A DNA stretch of 64,000 bases from Physcomitrium patens (GCF_000002425.4 NC_037269.1:9971477-10035476); one strand, 5' to 3'; counted from the first letter of the stretch, positions 42,343 through 55,923 are shown. Translations and numbers: made by a program. The notes: generated by a model from the letters alone, not told the origin.

Positions 42343-43349
42343 ATGTTAAAACTTGCTAAAATGAAGAGTGCAATGGCACAAATACAAGAGCAATTGAGGG
42401 AGTTAATGCTTGCGATGCATCAACTCAATTTACCACCACAAAGAACAACAAGATTGGCAAGAAGTGAAGATATAGAAATGATTGGAGCTGCTTCAATATG
42501 TGCACCAAATCATGTCCCTTCTCCTATGGTGGAACGCCCTTCTAGTGTTAGAGAACCAAGAATTGCTCACTCGAGAAGTTTGATGGCACCAGATCAAAGT
42601 TTAGAGGATTTATCAATCAAGTACAACTTGTGATTGAACTTCAACTCCAAAGCTATCCAATTCTAGGATCACAAGTTAGATTCATTGGTATGCTTCTTTT
42701 AAGTTCAGTATTATCATGGTTTTCATCTTTTCTTGAATGACGAGATTCAATATTGGATAATCTAGAAGATTTTTTAGTGGAGTTTTGATCCATGTATGGA
42801 GAACATGATGCAATTCGTGTAACAATCAATAAGATCTGTATTTTATGACAAAATAATCGATTAGTAACGTTGTATGCTTCATAATTTTGACAACTTGCAA
42901 CTGATATCAAGTAGGATGATGGTGCACTTATTAGCCAATTTCTCTATGGATTACAATAAGAGGTAAAAAAATTAATGTTCAACTTATCTGATCCTCAGCC
43001 ATTGAGTCAAGCAATTGACTTTGTTGTGAAGTGCGACAATCATCTTTTTGAATTCTGATCTGAGAACCATACAAGTAGACCTCAACGTTACTATAATTCA
43101 ATGGCAACACCAATACCTCTTCAACACATACATTCGAAAGTAGATGATATACAAATTGATACAGTATGTTTCAAACCTCTTACTGAGTAAGAAAAGATTC
43201 ATCATCATCAAGAAAGATTGTGCTTATATTGTGGAGAACCTAAGCACAATGCTCAACATTATCCAAAGAAGTGACGCAACCATAAAATGAGGAGTACGGC
43301 AATCATGGAAGATAGCATGTCGAAAAATGAATTTGTCCAACTACAATAG
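42343..43349 (+). pseudogene. Degenerate gag of element D
   Basis: It aligns along its length with gag of C but has several TGA/TAA codons and at least one frameshift. The zinc knuckle is partly kept (C-L-Y-C-G-E-P-K-H), with the last Cys replaced by Tyr. It ends with the same CAA-TAG (43344-43349), and pol ATG 43355 again starts 8 nt after the T. Confidence 0.75.
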
Positions 43350-43354
43350 CGACC

Positions 43355-45427
43355 ATGTGGCTAGAACCTTGTACAATGCCTAGTGAAGGTCCTATCCTCT
43401 CTTTAGAACCCTCTCCATGTTTTACGATAAATATTATTCTAGGACCTAAACATTTCAAAGCCTCTACCTTGCTAGATTCAAGAGTCTTAGTATGTTTCTT
43501 AGATGAAAAATTTGCTAAAAGACATAGCATATTTTTAGTAAAGAAATCTAAACCTGTTCATGTAGAAGTTATAGATGGTCGTTCGTTGTCTTCAAGAGAT
43601 GTTATGCATGAAATCCTTCCTATAGAAATAGCAACTAATGGTCATAATAGCTTTATAATATTTAATATCATTAGATCTCTTTCTAATCCAGTCATTTTAG
43701 GTTTATCATGGCTAGAAAAAATATAACCCTAAAATAGATTGGACTTCTTGTAGTCTTGACTTTTTTGAAAGTATAACTAAGAGTATAGTTAATCAAGTAG
43801 AAAGTCATAAGTCTAGTATAATTAAACTTATATTTGTAGGTGCAAGTGCTTTCTTGCATGTTGCAAAAGAAAGATCACCTTGTGTCATTTATGTCAGACT
43901 TGTTTCTATTGGTGGAACGACTTCAAGTGGCATTCGAAGCCAATATCAAGATTTTCAAGATGTATTTGAGAAAAAAAATATGGATACTCTTCCAGAACAT
44001 CGTTCCTATGACTGGTCAATTGACCTTCAAGAAGGAGCACAATCGCTATTTGGACCAATCTACAATTTATTTCAAAATGAGTTAGCTGAATTCAAGAAGT
44101 ATATTGAAGAGAATTTGGCCAAGAACTTCATACGCCATTCTAAATGTCCAACAGGAGCTCCAATTTTATTTGTCAAGAAAAAAGATGGATAATTGCGGAT
44201 GTGTGTTGATTATCGAAGACTCAACAAAATCACTATCAAAAACAAGTACCTGCTACCTTTGATATCTAGACTTCTTGATCAATTGAATCAAATTAAGATC
44301 TATCAAAAACTCCTCGTCATCGACCTTACGGACTTCTTCAGCCATTATTCATTCCAGAACAACCATGGTCTTCTATTTCTATAGATTTCATCACGGATCT
44401 TCCAATCTCAGGTTCTTATGACTCTATATTCGTGATAGTAGATCATTTTACCAAGATGGCACATTTTGTACTATGTACAAAATCTATCTTAGGTGAAGAA
44501 ATAGCTAAGCTCTTTCTTAACAATATCTATCACTATCATGGATTATCCAAGGATATTATATCAGATAAAGAAACTCAATTTATATCAAGATTTTAGCGGA
44601 TTCTTTTTAAGATTCTAAAAGTGGATGTAAAACTATCTTTGGCATTCCATCCTCAAACTGATGGACAAATGGAGCCTATTAATCAAGTTTTGGAGTAGTA
44701 TTTAAGATATACCATTAACTACCAATAAGATGATTGGACAACTCTTTTGCCATTGGCAGAGTTTGCTTATAATAACACGATACATTCTTCTACAAAATAA
44801 ACACCTTTCTTTGCTAATTATGGTTATCATCCATGACTTGATACTTTTGACTTTTCAAAAGTTGATAATCTTGCTGCGAAAGATTTGGCAATTCATTTGT
44901 CAGAGCTACATGCAATGTTGAAGGTGTAGTTAAAAGAAGCTCAAGAACAACAAAAGGTCAGTGTGGATGTCTATCGAAAGGAACAACTACCATTCCACAT
45001 GGATGATAAGATATGGTTACTTCGTCACAATATCAAGACCACTCATCCTTGTCACAAGTTGGACTATCGAAGGCTTGGACCATTTTCTATTTCTGCACAA
45101 ATCAATCCAGTTGCATATCGTTTATATCTACCAGAGTCAATGAAAATCCATCAAGTATTCCATGTGTCTCTTCTTGAACCATATAAGATAATGGACATAC
45201 CAAGAAGAAGAGAAGCTCCACCTCCTCCTATAGAAGTGGACAATAATGAAGAGTTTAAAGTGGAAGAAGTCTTAGATTTCAGGCGATGCCAAAATAAATT
45301 AGAATATCTTATCTATTGGCACGGATATGATATTAGTGAATGCACATGGGAGCCAGTAAATAATCTTACAAATGCAGCAAAGGCGGTGGAGGCTTTTCAT
45401 CGATGACATCTATCAAAATCAAGATGA
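43355..45427 (+). pseudogene. pol remnant of element D with RT/RNase H deletion
   Basis: The protease motif is changed from D-S-G to D-S-R. The RT N-terminal part is present to L-L-D-Q-L-N. At about 44295-44310 the sequence passes directly into the integrase region (P-R-H-R-P-Y-G equivalent), losing Y-x-D-D, RNase H and the integrase zinc region. Integrase pieces (M-A-H-F-V; S-D-K-E-T-Q-F) and a chromodomain (about 45235-45410) follow, with stops. The junction carries short matches ('aagatc', 'caaaaa') to both sides, suggesting microhomology. Confidence 0.8.
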
Positions 45428-45521
45428 AAACCTTTTTTATAAAAGAAACAAGATCTCAGCAAAATAACATTCTACTTTCAATCTTTGTTTGTAGCTTCTT
45501 TGTAGTTGTGACACTTAGAAA

Positions 45522-45945
45522 ATGGAGAACCAACAACCAGTGGATTCGACTCAAGAGCCTTCGTTTGCTCATCTGCCGGACGAGACGTTATGATTGTCAC
45601 AACCTTCAAGACAATGCAATCGAGGTGAAGATCTTCAAGAACGACATATTCTTCCTCGAATAGATGGCGAGATACAACATGTTTTGATGTCACGACCTTG
45701 GAAGGGACTCCTGATGTTTGGTGATTTTACCAGAGGTATGAACAATTTCTGATGGTATTCCAAATGTTTTATTCAATGGAAGTTATGAAGGCTTCAACAA
45801 TGATCAAATAATTGGGTGGTCTTCCCGCCTTGGTATAGAACACTACCGATGGTTGAGAGGCTCTATCAATCATCTTCGAAGAGAACAAAGATCAAAGTAT
45901 GTAGCGAATACAATTCGTCGCATCATAGATTTCCTCAACATATGA
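45522..45945 (+). pseudogene. Extra ORF of element D, frameshifted
   Basis: It matches the 141-codon ORF of C with one extra base near 45680 and a TGA near 45591. The C-terminal block Y-R-W-L-R-G-S-I-N-H-L-R-R-E-Q is intact and ends at the same D-F-L-N-I. Confidence 0.65.
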
Positions 45946-45973
45946 TTACCGCTCCTTGTGGAACTCGTCCCTA

Positions 45974-45986
45974 GAAGGGGAGGTAA
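45974..45986 (+). other. Polypurine tract of element D
   Basis: A purine run ending gaaggggaggtaa directly precedes the 3' LTR, as in C. Confidence 0.7.
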
Positions 45987-46548
45987 TGTCATGGACATAT
46001 GCATGTGAGCCAATAATTACATGTATAAATAGGTAGAAGTAAGTAAAAATAAATAAAAGTAAGTTAATTCTATAGTATTTGATATGGTAGCTTCTTAAAA
46101 GCTTCATAGACGTTGCTTTGACTTTATAGGTGTCTTTAATTGACTTTTTGGGATTAAAAACGTGAACAACAAGTTGGCCATGTGCCACACATGTTGTTAG
46201 CTTGAAGACCAAGCTAACTATGTGGCCTACACGTAGAAAAACTTGCCTTGTAAGTCAAAGCATGTGTCCTACAAAGTCAACACATATTGGAGGTCCTATA
46301 GAATGTCACCACGTAATCCCTAATTACATGGTATATATAGAAATAAGAGTGAAGCCTTCTTCACTCTTGTCAACTCCTTTCTTGCTTCTAGTCTAGTTTC
46401 AAGGGTCTCTAGTTTTTTTGGCTTTTTGGCAATAGCCATTCCAATTTCTTTCTCAATATATATATATCAAGTTATTTCTATTTTTTCATCTTTCTTTGAG
46501 AGAAGTCTTACTCGTTTATTTTTCTTTATCATGTTCTTGTCCTTGACA
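45987..46548 (+). repeat. 3' LTR of element D
   Basis: It starts TGTCATGG and ends TTGACA, followed by GAAAG. It contains the exact primer-complementary ACTCTTGTCAA (46363-46373). Confidence 0.9.
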
Positions 46549-46553
46549 GAAAG

Positions 46554-47088
46554 ACAATAAAGTAATTCGTGGTAGTTTCTAAATATCCACAATGAAAACT
46601 TTGACAAAATTATAAAATTAATTAGGATTGAAAAAAATTATATGAGACAACTTGGATATAAGACAAAGAGACAAAGAAGTTTTTTGATTGATTGTAAAGA
46701 AAAGAATTTGAAAAAGAACAAGAACTTAGAAGAATGTACAAGAGCTTAGAATATTTTTTTGTACCCAATGACATGGATTTTTACAATATACTTCTCTAAA
46801 TATGATTTAAATCATAAATCCTAAAAATAATAAAAACAAAAATACCACTATAAATATGATTTATTCCAAAGTTCTTTTAACTTAAGTATTTAAGTTGTTG
46901 TAAATAAAAATTATGTTTACCAATTACAATGAAGAATCATAAATAATTCCATTGTTATGCATATACTCTTTTTTTTTTTTTTTTTTTTTCTTGATAAACA
47001 TTTCTTCAGAAGTGGTCAATATTTAACTTAGAAATCTTAAATTAAGATTTTATAACTTTTACATTGCAAATGACACCAATTTCTACTA

Positions 47089-47126
<38 letters not shown>

Positions 47127-49480
47127 CACAATTAATCTCATTAAATAAAATTTAATATTTTTATTACATATACATTATATTTTATAATCTTAATGTCTTT
47201 TTGTAAAACTTAAATTGATTTGTTTCTCTAAAATAACTTTTATCTTATCAAAAAGAAATATATATATATATATATATATATAAGTTATATATATATATAT
47301 AAGTTATATATATAAATATATAAAAGTTATATATATATATACATATATATAAAAGATATATATATAGAAACTTATATACATAAGTTTCTTATAATAATTA
47401 TTGATTATTTATTTAAATATTATATATAGTATGAATAAATAATAAATATAGTTGAAATTAATAATCACTAATTATTATTAAAAAATTAAATATAGTATAA
47501 TTATTTATATAGTATAAATAAATTTTAACATAAAATTATAAAATTGGATTAGTTAAAATTAAATTGGTCCACTTCACGTCTCTCTACTTTGCTCCTACAC
47601 TTTCTAGAATTTTGCACTCTTTCACCAATAATTTAATTTTGCACTTGGTGATTGCTGATTTTGCAAGGAGGTGAGGGGGTAGAGAATATAACTCTTAAGA
47701 ATGGAGTAACTTTGAGGAAGAATAAGAAATTATTAAATTTTCATAAAATCAATAGTTTTATTTGTTAAAATTTGTGTTAGGTCTACTTTTGAGAAGCAAT
47801 TATAAGATGGTATGTTAATAATAGAAAAAAATAACTATTTATATTTTATCAAGGTTTTTTATTTTATTTATTTATTTTCTGTATTTTTCATGATTGTTAC
47901 AATTAGGGCTTGCTAAGAAAATATTTTCTTCTGTATGCAAAGCACCTTTGTAAAAGTTTTAAACCATGGACTTTTGAAGCAGGCTTCTAAAGACCTATTA
48001 AGATAGCCTTAAAACTAAGGTAGATATTTATTGCTGTTTGATTTTAATATTAATTTGATCTATTTTTATATTTATACATACAAATTAAATTTCTAAAAAT
48101 AAAAATAAAAATTTTATTTATGATATTATTTAAAAAAAACATCCATAAATTATTTAAAATAAAAACTAACAAACTAACTAACTAAATAGTTTTAATAACA
48201 TGTACAAATTATTTTTGTAGTTAAATCTATTTAAATTTTCTTCTTCAAGTTGTCTATTGTCTAAATATTTCTTATTTTAAGATGCTATTGATCTACTATT
48301 TATAAGCATCAAATCTAAGAATTATATTACAGTGTTTCAAGAATTAATCATGATAATATTATTGAAAAAATAAAAATAAAAAGCTCCCAATCAAGTACTA
48401 TGCACTATATATAATCATGCTTATAAATATGTATTATTAAGAAGAAGAAAAATATATATATATATATATATATTTTTAGTAGAATTATCTATTGAGCGAA
48501 GTAAGTCAAATAGTATTAAATTTTATTAATCTACTTTGTACTTCATCTAAGTGTGTTATGTAGATTTTATAATACACAAAAATTTATACTTTAAGGTAAT
48601 AATAGCTTCTAAAATGAAGAAATAAAACCTATTCTTTAAGCCTTTTACTAAACTTAAGCTCATTAAAAGAAGACATGTCAAACAAAAAAATTGAAATCAT
48701 AAAAAATTCTTCTCCAAAACATGTGATCAAATATTCTTTAAGTAAATGCGGATTATAGCAATGCCCATTAAATTGAGAAAAAAAATTACCATCACTCAAA
48801 GTTTATAAATAGGAATTACTACCATCCACCACTATACAACAATTTTGACCCCAATTGTGAGCTAGATTTGCTTTAAAAATAGCAGTTACTATCATCCATC
48901 ATTACACACCATTATTGACCTCAACTATGAGCTAGAATTTCTCCAACTAAGACCAATGCTCCCAAATGTATTTATATGTATCTTTTCTATTCATAAGAGC
49001 TCAACTATTTCAATTCCCACAATAATTTCAGTTTCCTGTTCTATGTAAGCTACTTTGGAAAGAGCTTTGTGAACTAGTACACGCACGGGATTGAGGGTTT
49101 AACTAAACCACCAAAACATACTTCTTCATCTTTTAGGGTTAGGGCTGGAAGTGATGTGATTCATCAACTGTAGCACTGCTGTGATATGCGCAAATTTTTA
49201 GGAGGTTGGAGTGATAAGCTCAGTTTTGAAGTGGAACATTGCCTGCAAACCTGCATTACAGGCATTGATTAACTGGCTAATCAAATGTATATCTCTGATG
49301 CCACATTAAAGCAGAGCAATTCTGAGAGGGAAAGTCAGTTTTTTTAGTATACACTCTTGATGTAATATATGATTTGGATTTCCTATTTTTCAATATTATG
49401 TGAGCTTTGCAGTCTACAATGCATTCGAAATACTACTTGTATCGTAAGCCGCTGTGTAACTACTTTGTGCACAATAACGT
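46554..49480. other. AT-rich intergenic region with TA microsatellites
   Basis: No gene recognised. TA-rich tracts lie at about 47088-47122 and 47258-47370, the latter with repeated 'aagttatatatata' blocks, and at 48452-48473. A T-run is at 46970-46990. Confidence 0.6.
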
Positions 49481-51850
49481 CTCTTTATTCCAGGTAATGG
49501 TGGTACATTTGATGAGTTTTTTCACACAGGTCCACCTTCCTGATCGATTTGGTCTTAGCCAATGAGGTATTCATGTTTTCTCCCCCATCACTACAGAGGA
49601 TTATTCTAGTTCCTTACCCAATTTTATTTCTCAACCTCAAGGTCTTCCAGATTTCAAGTCCACTCTCGTTGCAAAACTTCGACATGAACCTTGATATTTA
49701 GGTTCACACTGTTGGAGCTACAAGCATCGCTCATCGATACTCGACTCTTTCATGACTTACTGTTCGCGGTGACTTGTTGCTTTTCCTTGAAACACCACTT
49801 GCTTGAGTTAATTCTCATCGTTTTTCTTCATTTTGTGTTGACGATTTTCATGCAATCTAAGTGCAGACCGTGGGGATGCTACCTTTACACCCGGTGGTCC
49901 ACTGCGCAGCATTCCAAGGCCAGCATTTCATATTTCGCATTCTCCTGCGTCCATGAGGATCACTCCTACAGGGTTAGTTGAATCTGGAATCTTATCTCTT
50001 CAGTCCAACTTCACCTGAAGATCCAGCAAGTCAGGTGAAGGTAGGTGGATTGCGCATGAGAGGATTGGGATTGACCTGGCGCGGGTTTAATTGGTTCTAC
50101 AGATTCTTAGGGGTGTACTACACATGAAGCCGAGCTCAGAAGGTGAGGCGGAAAAGAGTAATCGCAATAAAGCACTGATTGAGCATGACTTCCAAAGCTG
50201 TGGGGGAACTGCAAACTGTCTTTTCACCATTCTCGACAACATTGTGTTCGGATTGTGAGACTTGACGGACAAGCTCCTGTTCCCCGTGTTTCGATTCCTG
50301 GACTGGCAACTGGATAGAAATCCTGTGCTGTGTCATTGCGCCCACCCAAGCGCACCCAAGCTTCACGTCGAGGCGTGGTCCAACGCGCAGGTATTTTGGA
50401 CTGGCCTTAGCCACACACTCTACGAGAAGGAAAAATGGTGGAGTCGCAGAGGAAAGAATTCCCAAGGAAGTGAAGTTAGAGTTGCGGCGGAGAAGGCTAG
50501 CATTGTGCGTATTTTGCTGGGCTTTGTCAGGAGATGGACGATGATTTGGCATAGTGTGATGCATTTTGATATGGATCATAACCCTGGAATAATCATTCTC
50601 TAAAATCTGTTGTTGAAAATACGAAATACTTAAATTCCTCTTGGTAGCGCAATCCATGGGCTATATTTTATTGCGTTGACATAAGCCGGTCAGGACCATT
50701 CTGCTGTAAATTCCATGGCAATTCTCGCGCCGATAAGATGCTTCTGCTAACATCAATCTCCCAATGTTTTTTAGTGTCTGGGCTCGGCTAAGTCAGAACT
50801 CCCTGCTTCTGACGGCTGTGTGTTCGTTGTGAACGGGCTGTGAGAAAGTGTCGGGAAATTTGACTTCAACTCATGATTTTTGTACTGGTTGGACTTCTAG
50901 TAGAGACTCGTAAATGGCCGACTTGTTAAATCAACTATCCATGATGCAGCTTTACTTCCCAACCAGACCTGGCGTGACACCTCTATCGTGCGTCACAAAT
51001 CCAAACGTGGCCCTTTTTAGCATTCGTTCACTCACTAATGTCTTGGTGCGAGTATCTACGGAGGGGTGGTGTGCCACGTGTTTTGTAAGAATCATACATT
51101 CTGGATCCCTCTCATGAACTTCGTCTGCAAGGTTACAGGCAGCATTTGAATTCATACCCAGAATGTGCTGTTGATAATGGAGTCATAGTCGGAAAGCCTC
51201 CACTATTTCCCAATGAAAAAAGTCGCACAAACAGCAAGGTTTCTCCTTCCTCTCACTATACACTTTTTACTAGAGTCAAAAGTGGGTTATCAAGGAGGTG
51301 CCTTTGGATCTCCTATCACCGTGTATTTGGTTGTGTGCAGGGTGCCCCCTTTCCTTCATCCACGACTACATGCAGCACAGTCATGGAACGGTCTTCAAGA
51401 TGTTCCACAACACCATCTAAGTTTACTGATGGATGGGGTTGTATGTAGAATCACAAGCTTACTTTACTTATTCTGATTATCGTCATAACTTGTAAATACT
51501 GGCATGATTTTGTTTAGGGGAAATAATGTACTAGGTTTAATTCCCAGGTGGATTAATCGGCAAGTGACAGTCAGTGTCGTTACTTCTTCAGGAACTGCGA
51601 ATGCGCGCTGAGGAACCACTTCTTTTAGTTCGTGTTGAATAGTCCACGCATCTTATTGGAGGATTGGGCAAAGCTGCTGCAGGTAATCGTTACTTGAGTT
51701 AGCGTACTTGTGTCTTACATGCTTAATCAACTTGATTACCCACGTACGATTGGATCCTCCTACATCAGGTGATAAACAAGAGCGGATCATATTGCAGTCA
51801 ATATCTGGGTTGTAACACAAGCTCTTGACATTCCTAAATTGTAATTCACA
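49481..51850. other. Unrecognised GC-richer segment, possible gene fragments
   Basis: From about 49860 to 50400 the + strand is less AT-rich and has several open stretches beside plausible splice signals: a frame from 49866 reading A-D-R-G-D-A-T-F-T-P-G-G-P-L, an acceptor 'ttctacag' before 50102 with an open frame of about 50 codons, and an open frame at 50262-50600. I recognise no family and cannot join them into one model. Similar patches lie at 51140-51480. It may be a diverged lineage-specific gene or a pseudogene. Confidence 0.25.
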
Positions 51851-53085
51851 CACTGTTCGCTTTCAAGGTTATCAAACCATTTGGCTCTAGTGGGACCAGG
51901 GCAATGAATTGATTCAAATACTCATTACAATGACTTTCCCAAGTTGCGTAGTGCCTCTGTCATCACAAATTAATCACAAGGAAGCTGAGGGAGCAATCAT
52001 CAATGACAACCAAGTTGCACCTGCGTAGAATGGCAGTTCACCACAACTTATAACACATTTCGAATATAGATAGTTGTTTTGAGATTAAGACATGGGCATT
52101 AAAAGCTATGCACACAGCAGGAGCAGACTGGGAAGACCAGCGAGCTTGTGATGGAGATCGTCCATCACAAGCATCAGCCTCATTGTCCTGGAACTAAACA
52201 ACATGTGAACAAAGTCAGAAGGGGTTGTTACACAAGATTAGTGGCTCTCAATTCGAGAGAATGAAACCATCTTTATATCTTAGATTACTTATTAAGCTAT
52301 GGTGAGATGAAAAACATGTTCATAGGATTCAGGAGGTACTCAAAAATCAGCTACACTAAATTCGATATAGTATAGACCAAGCGATCTGCAGAGAATTAGT
52401 TTATGCAAGAGTATTGGCCGCAATGTTGGCTTGTCCGCCAAGGTCAATAATAATTTAGAGAGTAAAATTCGTACCAATTTCGAATGCCTTTTTCTCCTTT
52501 TCGCAGCAACGGTGACCAATACTGTAGCCTTAGAAAGTACGACTGAGCAATTGATTCAAAACACTGTAACCGAAAAGCTTCCAGAGAACTCTCAAAAAAG
52601 GCAATTTTTTTATTATTAGCAGGATTTAAAGTGAAGAAAATTCTGCAAATATTGAATGTTAATTCAATGGAGCAATCAATTAAGCGTATTAATGCGCGTG
52701 GCACATATTCGCATGATGAAGAAAGGAAATGAATGAATATATAAATGTGTCAGTATCGACCCAGTTTGAGGATGTCATCTTGCCGATTGTGTTTGAATAT
52801 CTGGCACCAATTCGGAAAGTTTTCATAACTTCTAGAACCAAGAGCGTGCATTTCCAAAGGGTCTCCCAAGAGTTCTATTTGCTGTTGATCATGTAATCTA
52901 TATCGGTTTTGTAGATGGTTGATGTGAGTTTGCAGTGATCAGAATGTCTAAATCTGCGCATGAAGTCCTATGTCATTGTCATATGTTTTATAACCCCACT
53001 TTTGGTGTGTTCATATTACAGTAGAATTTGCTCTTACGGCAGTGATTTCTGTTAATTTCTTAACAGCCCATCAGGTTTTGGGGCG
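51851..53085. other. Intergenic region upstream of the VWA gene
   Basis: No gene recognised. A short + strand ORF at 52431-52619 has a hydrophobic start followed by a polar stretch; it cannot be tied to the downstream gene. Confidence 0.45.
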
Positions 53086-55923
53086 ATGTTGGTGTTAAAG
53101 AGAACCTGCACTCTAGAAAATTTAGGTCGTTTCCTACAAACTCTTGCCCTTCTCAGTTTCATTGCCGTAGCGCAAGGACTAAATGCAACCGAACTTCTAG
53201 AGCAAAAGGATCAAGAACTGAAAGAAGTTGCCTCACTTGTTCGGAGAAACGCCGGTTTATGTGGTAACACTTTAACCTTACTTTCTCCCTTACCTTCTTC
53301 TCACAAAATCCGGTGAACGATACACTCGAACGCATATCAAACGCAGTAAGTCCTCATATTTTTGAAGCCGTATTTAAGGGACTTCGGGTTCAGTTGGTCA
53401 AAATGAATATTTCATGGCAGGAAGTCAACTCAAGTTTTAGACCACCTTTTCGATTCTCTTTTGAATCAATCATTGAGTGATCTCAGAGGCAACTATTGAA
53501 TCAAATTCATTCTTGGATGAGCAGATTTGATTACAGCCTGTCCGCAGAATTGTTCCCGCTTATCTTGTTTCCGCTACGCCACAAGGGAAGCAGAGTTGAT
53601 GTGCCAAAAAATCTCAAAACCAAATTCCAACTGTGCGTCGAACTTGACCTGCCTATGGAAGAACTTTGACTACAAAAGGAGTATGGTGAGGTGCTTGTGT
53701 TCGACTGATCTCTCACTGTCTTTTGGGCTTAACGGATTCGCCCACAATAACTGTCCATACAGTGAAATTTACAATGCACTTGGTTGGCTGTAGGCATAAG
53801 ATTATAATTGACTGAAGCCTATTCTTGCAACAATGAAACGACATTGATTGGAGTGTGGTGTTCATGCTGGTTGTTAAAGATCAAACTACAGCACGATCAA
53901 TCTATATGCAGAGGAATTTGGACGAGAAGTTCAAATCCATGTCGAATCACACACATTTCTTCCGAGTGTTTTTTGGATCAGTGGAAGGCACACTGAAGAT
54001 ATTCCCAGGAATGGTACTGATCCTATGCAAACTCAATCAACACAAGTTGATCCATCAATGAATCGGCTTGATTAGATGCTTGAAGCCTGCCTAGCATCAA
54101 GGAATATGGCAAACATGTTTTCTGGTCAGCTCTTGATAGGATGAAATTGATCTTAACAGAAGGACATCATGTGTGGTGGTGAAATTATGTTCAGTAGACC
54201 ATGAATGTGGGCCAAAAAGGTTTAATGGTTGTTGATTGCTTTCATTTTGTAGGATGAAGAATGTTCCAAAGCAGCACCTTATGATCCCCGAATACGACAC
54301 TGGTAATTGGTGAATAATTCATTATGTGAATTGGGGTGCATGTGGTCGAAGTGTTTGGAGTTTGAAGTTGTCTTGCCAATCTCCTGACTGAGGGATGTCA
54401 AATTCCTGGCAGGTATCTTCAATCAACGTATGTTCGCAAGGGGGTGGTTGTACTGGTAGACTCTGGACATTCCATGCATAAGGAGTTAAACGCTGGTAAA
54501 GAGGGAGAGACTTACTCGAGCAAAGTAAAACAAACTCTACTCAAGTTCTTGGATACTATGTGGGTGAGAGATTACATTAAGATCTTGTTTTTCAACGGAG
54601 ACAATCCCAACGTCCGCCCACTGTTGAACGATTCGTTTGTAAGTTTCCTTTCGAACTGGTCAAGGTGGGTGCATACACATGTGTTTTTATATATTTCTTC
54701 CAACATATCCTACAAATGAAATAACATATCTGCATTGGGCAGGTGCAAGTGGATTTCAGTGATAGTGATGGAAAACCACCGCTGAATAGATTGAAGAATA
54801 GCATATCTGGGAAAGAATTTGATGCTCATAGAGGACGCTCCGATCCTAAGGTCGCAGACGCTATCAAGGCCATCAATCATGCGATAAAACTATTAACTGA
54901 TAAAGCAACTATTCCAACAGAATATCTCAAGGTCCGCTGGTCACTGATCCCTTGTTTCCTTTGTCATTAACCATTCTAATAATGGGCCCACGTCTGCATT
55001 GCTCGAAGATAAGACTTCTTTTATGGGTTTACTGGTACAATTTTTTCTTCACATACCACACAACGAACCCATTCATACATTCTCAGTGAACAGCATCGAT
55101 TAAATCGATCATCTTTGCCAGCAGGTGACAATTCTTCTAGACGGTGGTGGCAGAATAACAAGCTTACCAGAGACTGAGATTCAGAACTCCGACTTTTCTC
55201 TAGCAGTTCTTGGGCCCAGCAATGAGCTCCTGGGAGTTGTGGCCCTTCACATCTTCAACAACAAGGTGGAGGAACAATTTGGAATAGAAGAAGTTCCGTT
55301 CGTTGATGCTGCTAACAGTAAGAAAAGATCACATACACAAGAGTTCGACGACAACGAAGTAGCCACAAAAGTTCGTTTCAACCACGTAAGTTAATTTATA
55401 TATGCAAAACCATCATCAAAATACCCATGCAGGAAGGTTTCGCGAGGTTGGCTCCATTCTATCGCGTAAATTAATGATTATCTTGCACTCTACCCAGTGG
55501 TGGCTAGATGTTCTAAATCGTGTAATTACTTTGGACTGGGTATGCCTATAGACGGGTCCATGCGAATCCTTCAAGGACGAGAAAATAGAAGGCGAGGGAG
55601 TGTGCAAAGCAACGCTGATGAACGAGGATCCTTCAGTGTTCAGAAAGCTAAGCTGTTGCGAAAATTGCACCTTCAAGGTCAAGGTGATAGATTGGCCCGC
55701 GAACAAGATAGCAGGAGTTACTGTTGCCGGTGTAGCAGGGGCTGTGGGACTTGTACTACTCGTTTCAGGTTGTTGGTACTTCATTCATGTTCAAAACTTC
55801 TGGATGATTTACTTGTTCAAGATGAACTCGTCAAATGAGTTTCCAAGCAATGAGGAGAATCGATCTCTCGCCCAAACTGCATCCCATGTGGATCCACAGA
55901 GGGTGTTCCAGAAGGAAAGCTGA
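53086..55923 (+). CDS. Single-pass membrane protein with von Willebrand A domain (alpha2delta/CACHD1-like layout)
   Basis: Exons: 53086-53263, 53537-53685, 53912-54013, 54253-54302, 54413-54638, 54743-54931, 55125-55385, 55552-55923; 1527 nt, 508 aa, phases consistent. A hydrophobic N-terminus (about 15-30) is a signal peptide. A Cys-rich segment follows. Then F-F-G-S-V-E-G-T-L-K-I-F-P-G and Y-D-P-R-I-R-H-W precede the VWA domain, the order seen before VWA in alpha2delta calcium-channel subunits and CACHD1. The metal-site motif is D176-S-G-H-S180, with Gly where D-x-S-x-S has Ser. The VWA fold runs to about residue 385. A second Cys-rich stretch (C389-C424) leads to a membrane helix (about 438-460) and a polar tail of about 48 residues. 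A surface adhesion or channel-associated role is an inference from layout. It converges with the RKP-like gene. Confidence 0.7.

Larger units (their letters stand above)
41571..46548 (+). mobile_element. LTR retrotransposon D (chromovirus, relative of C), internally deleted
   Basis: LTRs 41571-42130 and 45987-46548 are flanked by perfect GAAAG duplications (41566-41570 and 46549-46553). The 5' LTR start has decayed from TG to TA. Sequence and order match C, but between RT and integrase about 1.4 kb is missing. Many stops are present in gag, pol and the extra ORF. It is an older, non-autonomous relative of C. Confidence 0.92.
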
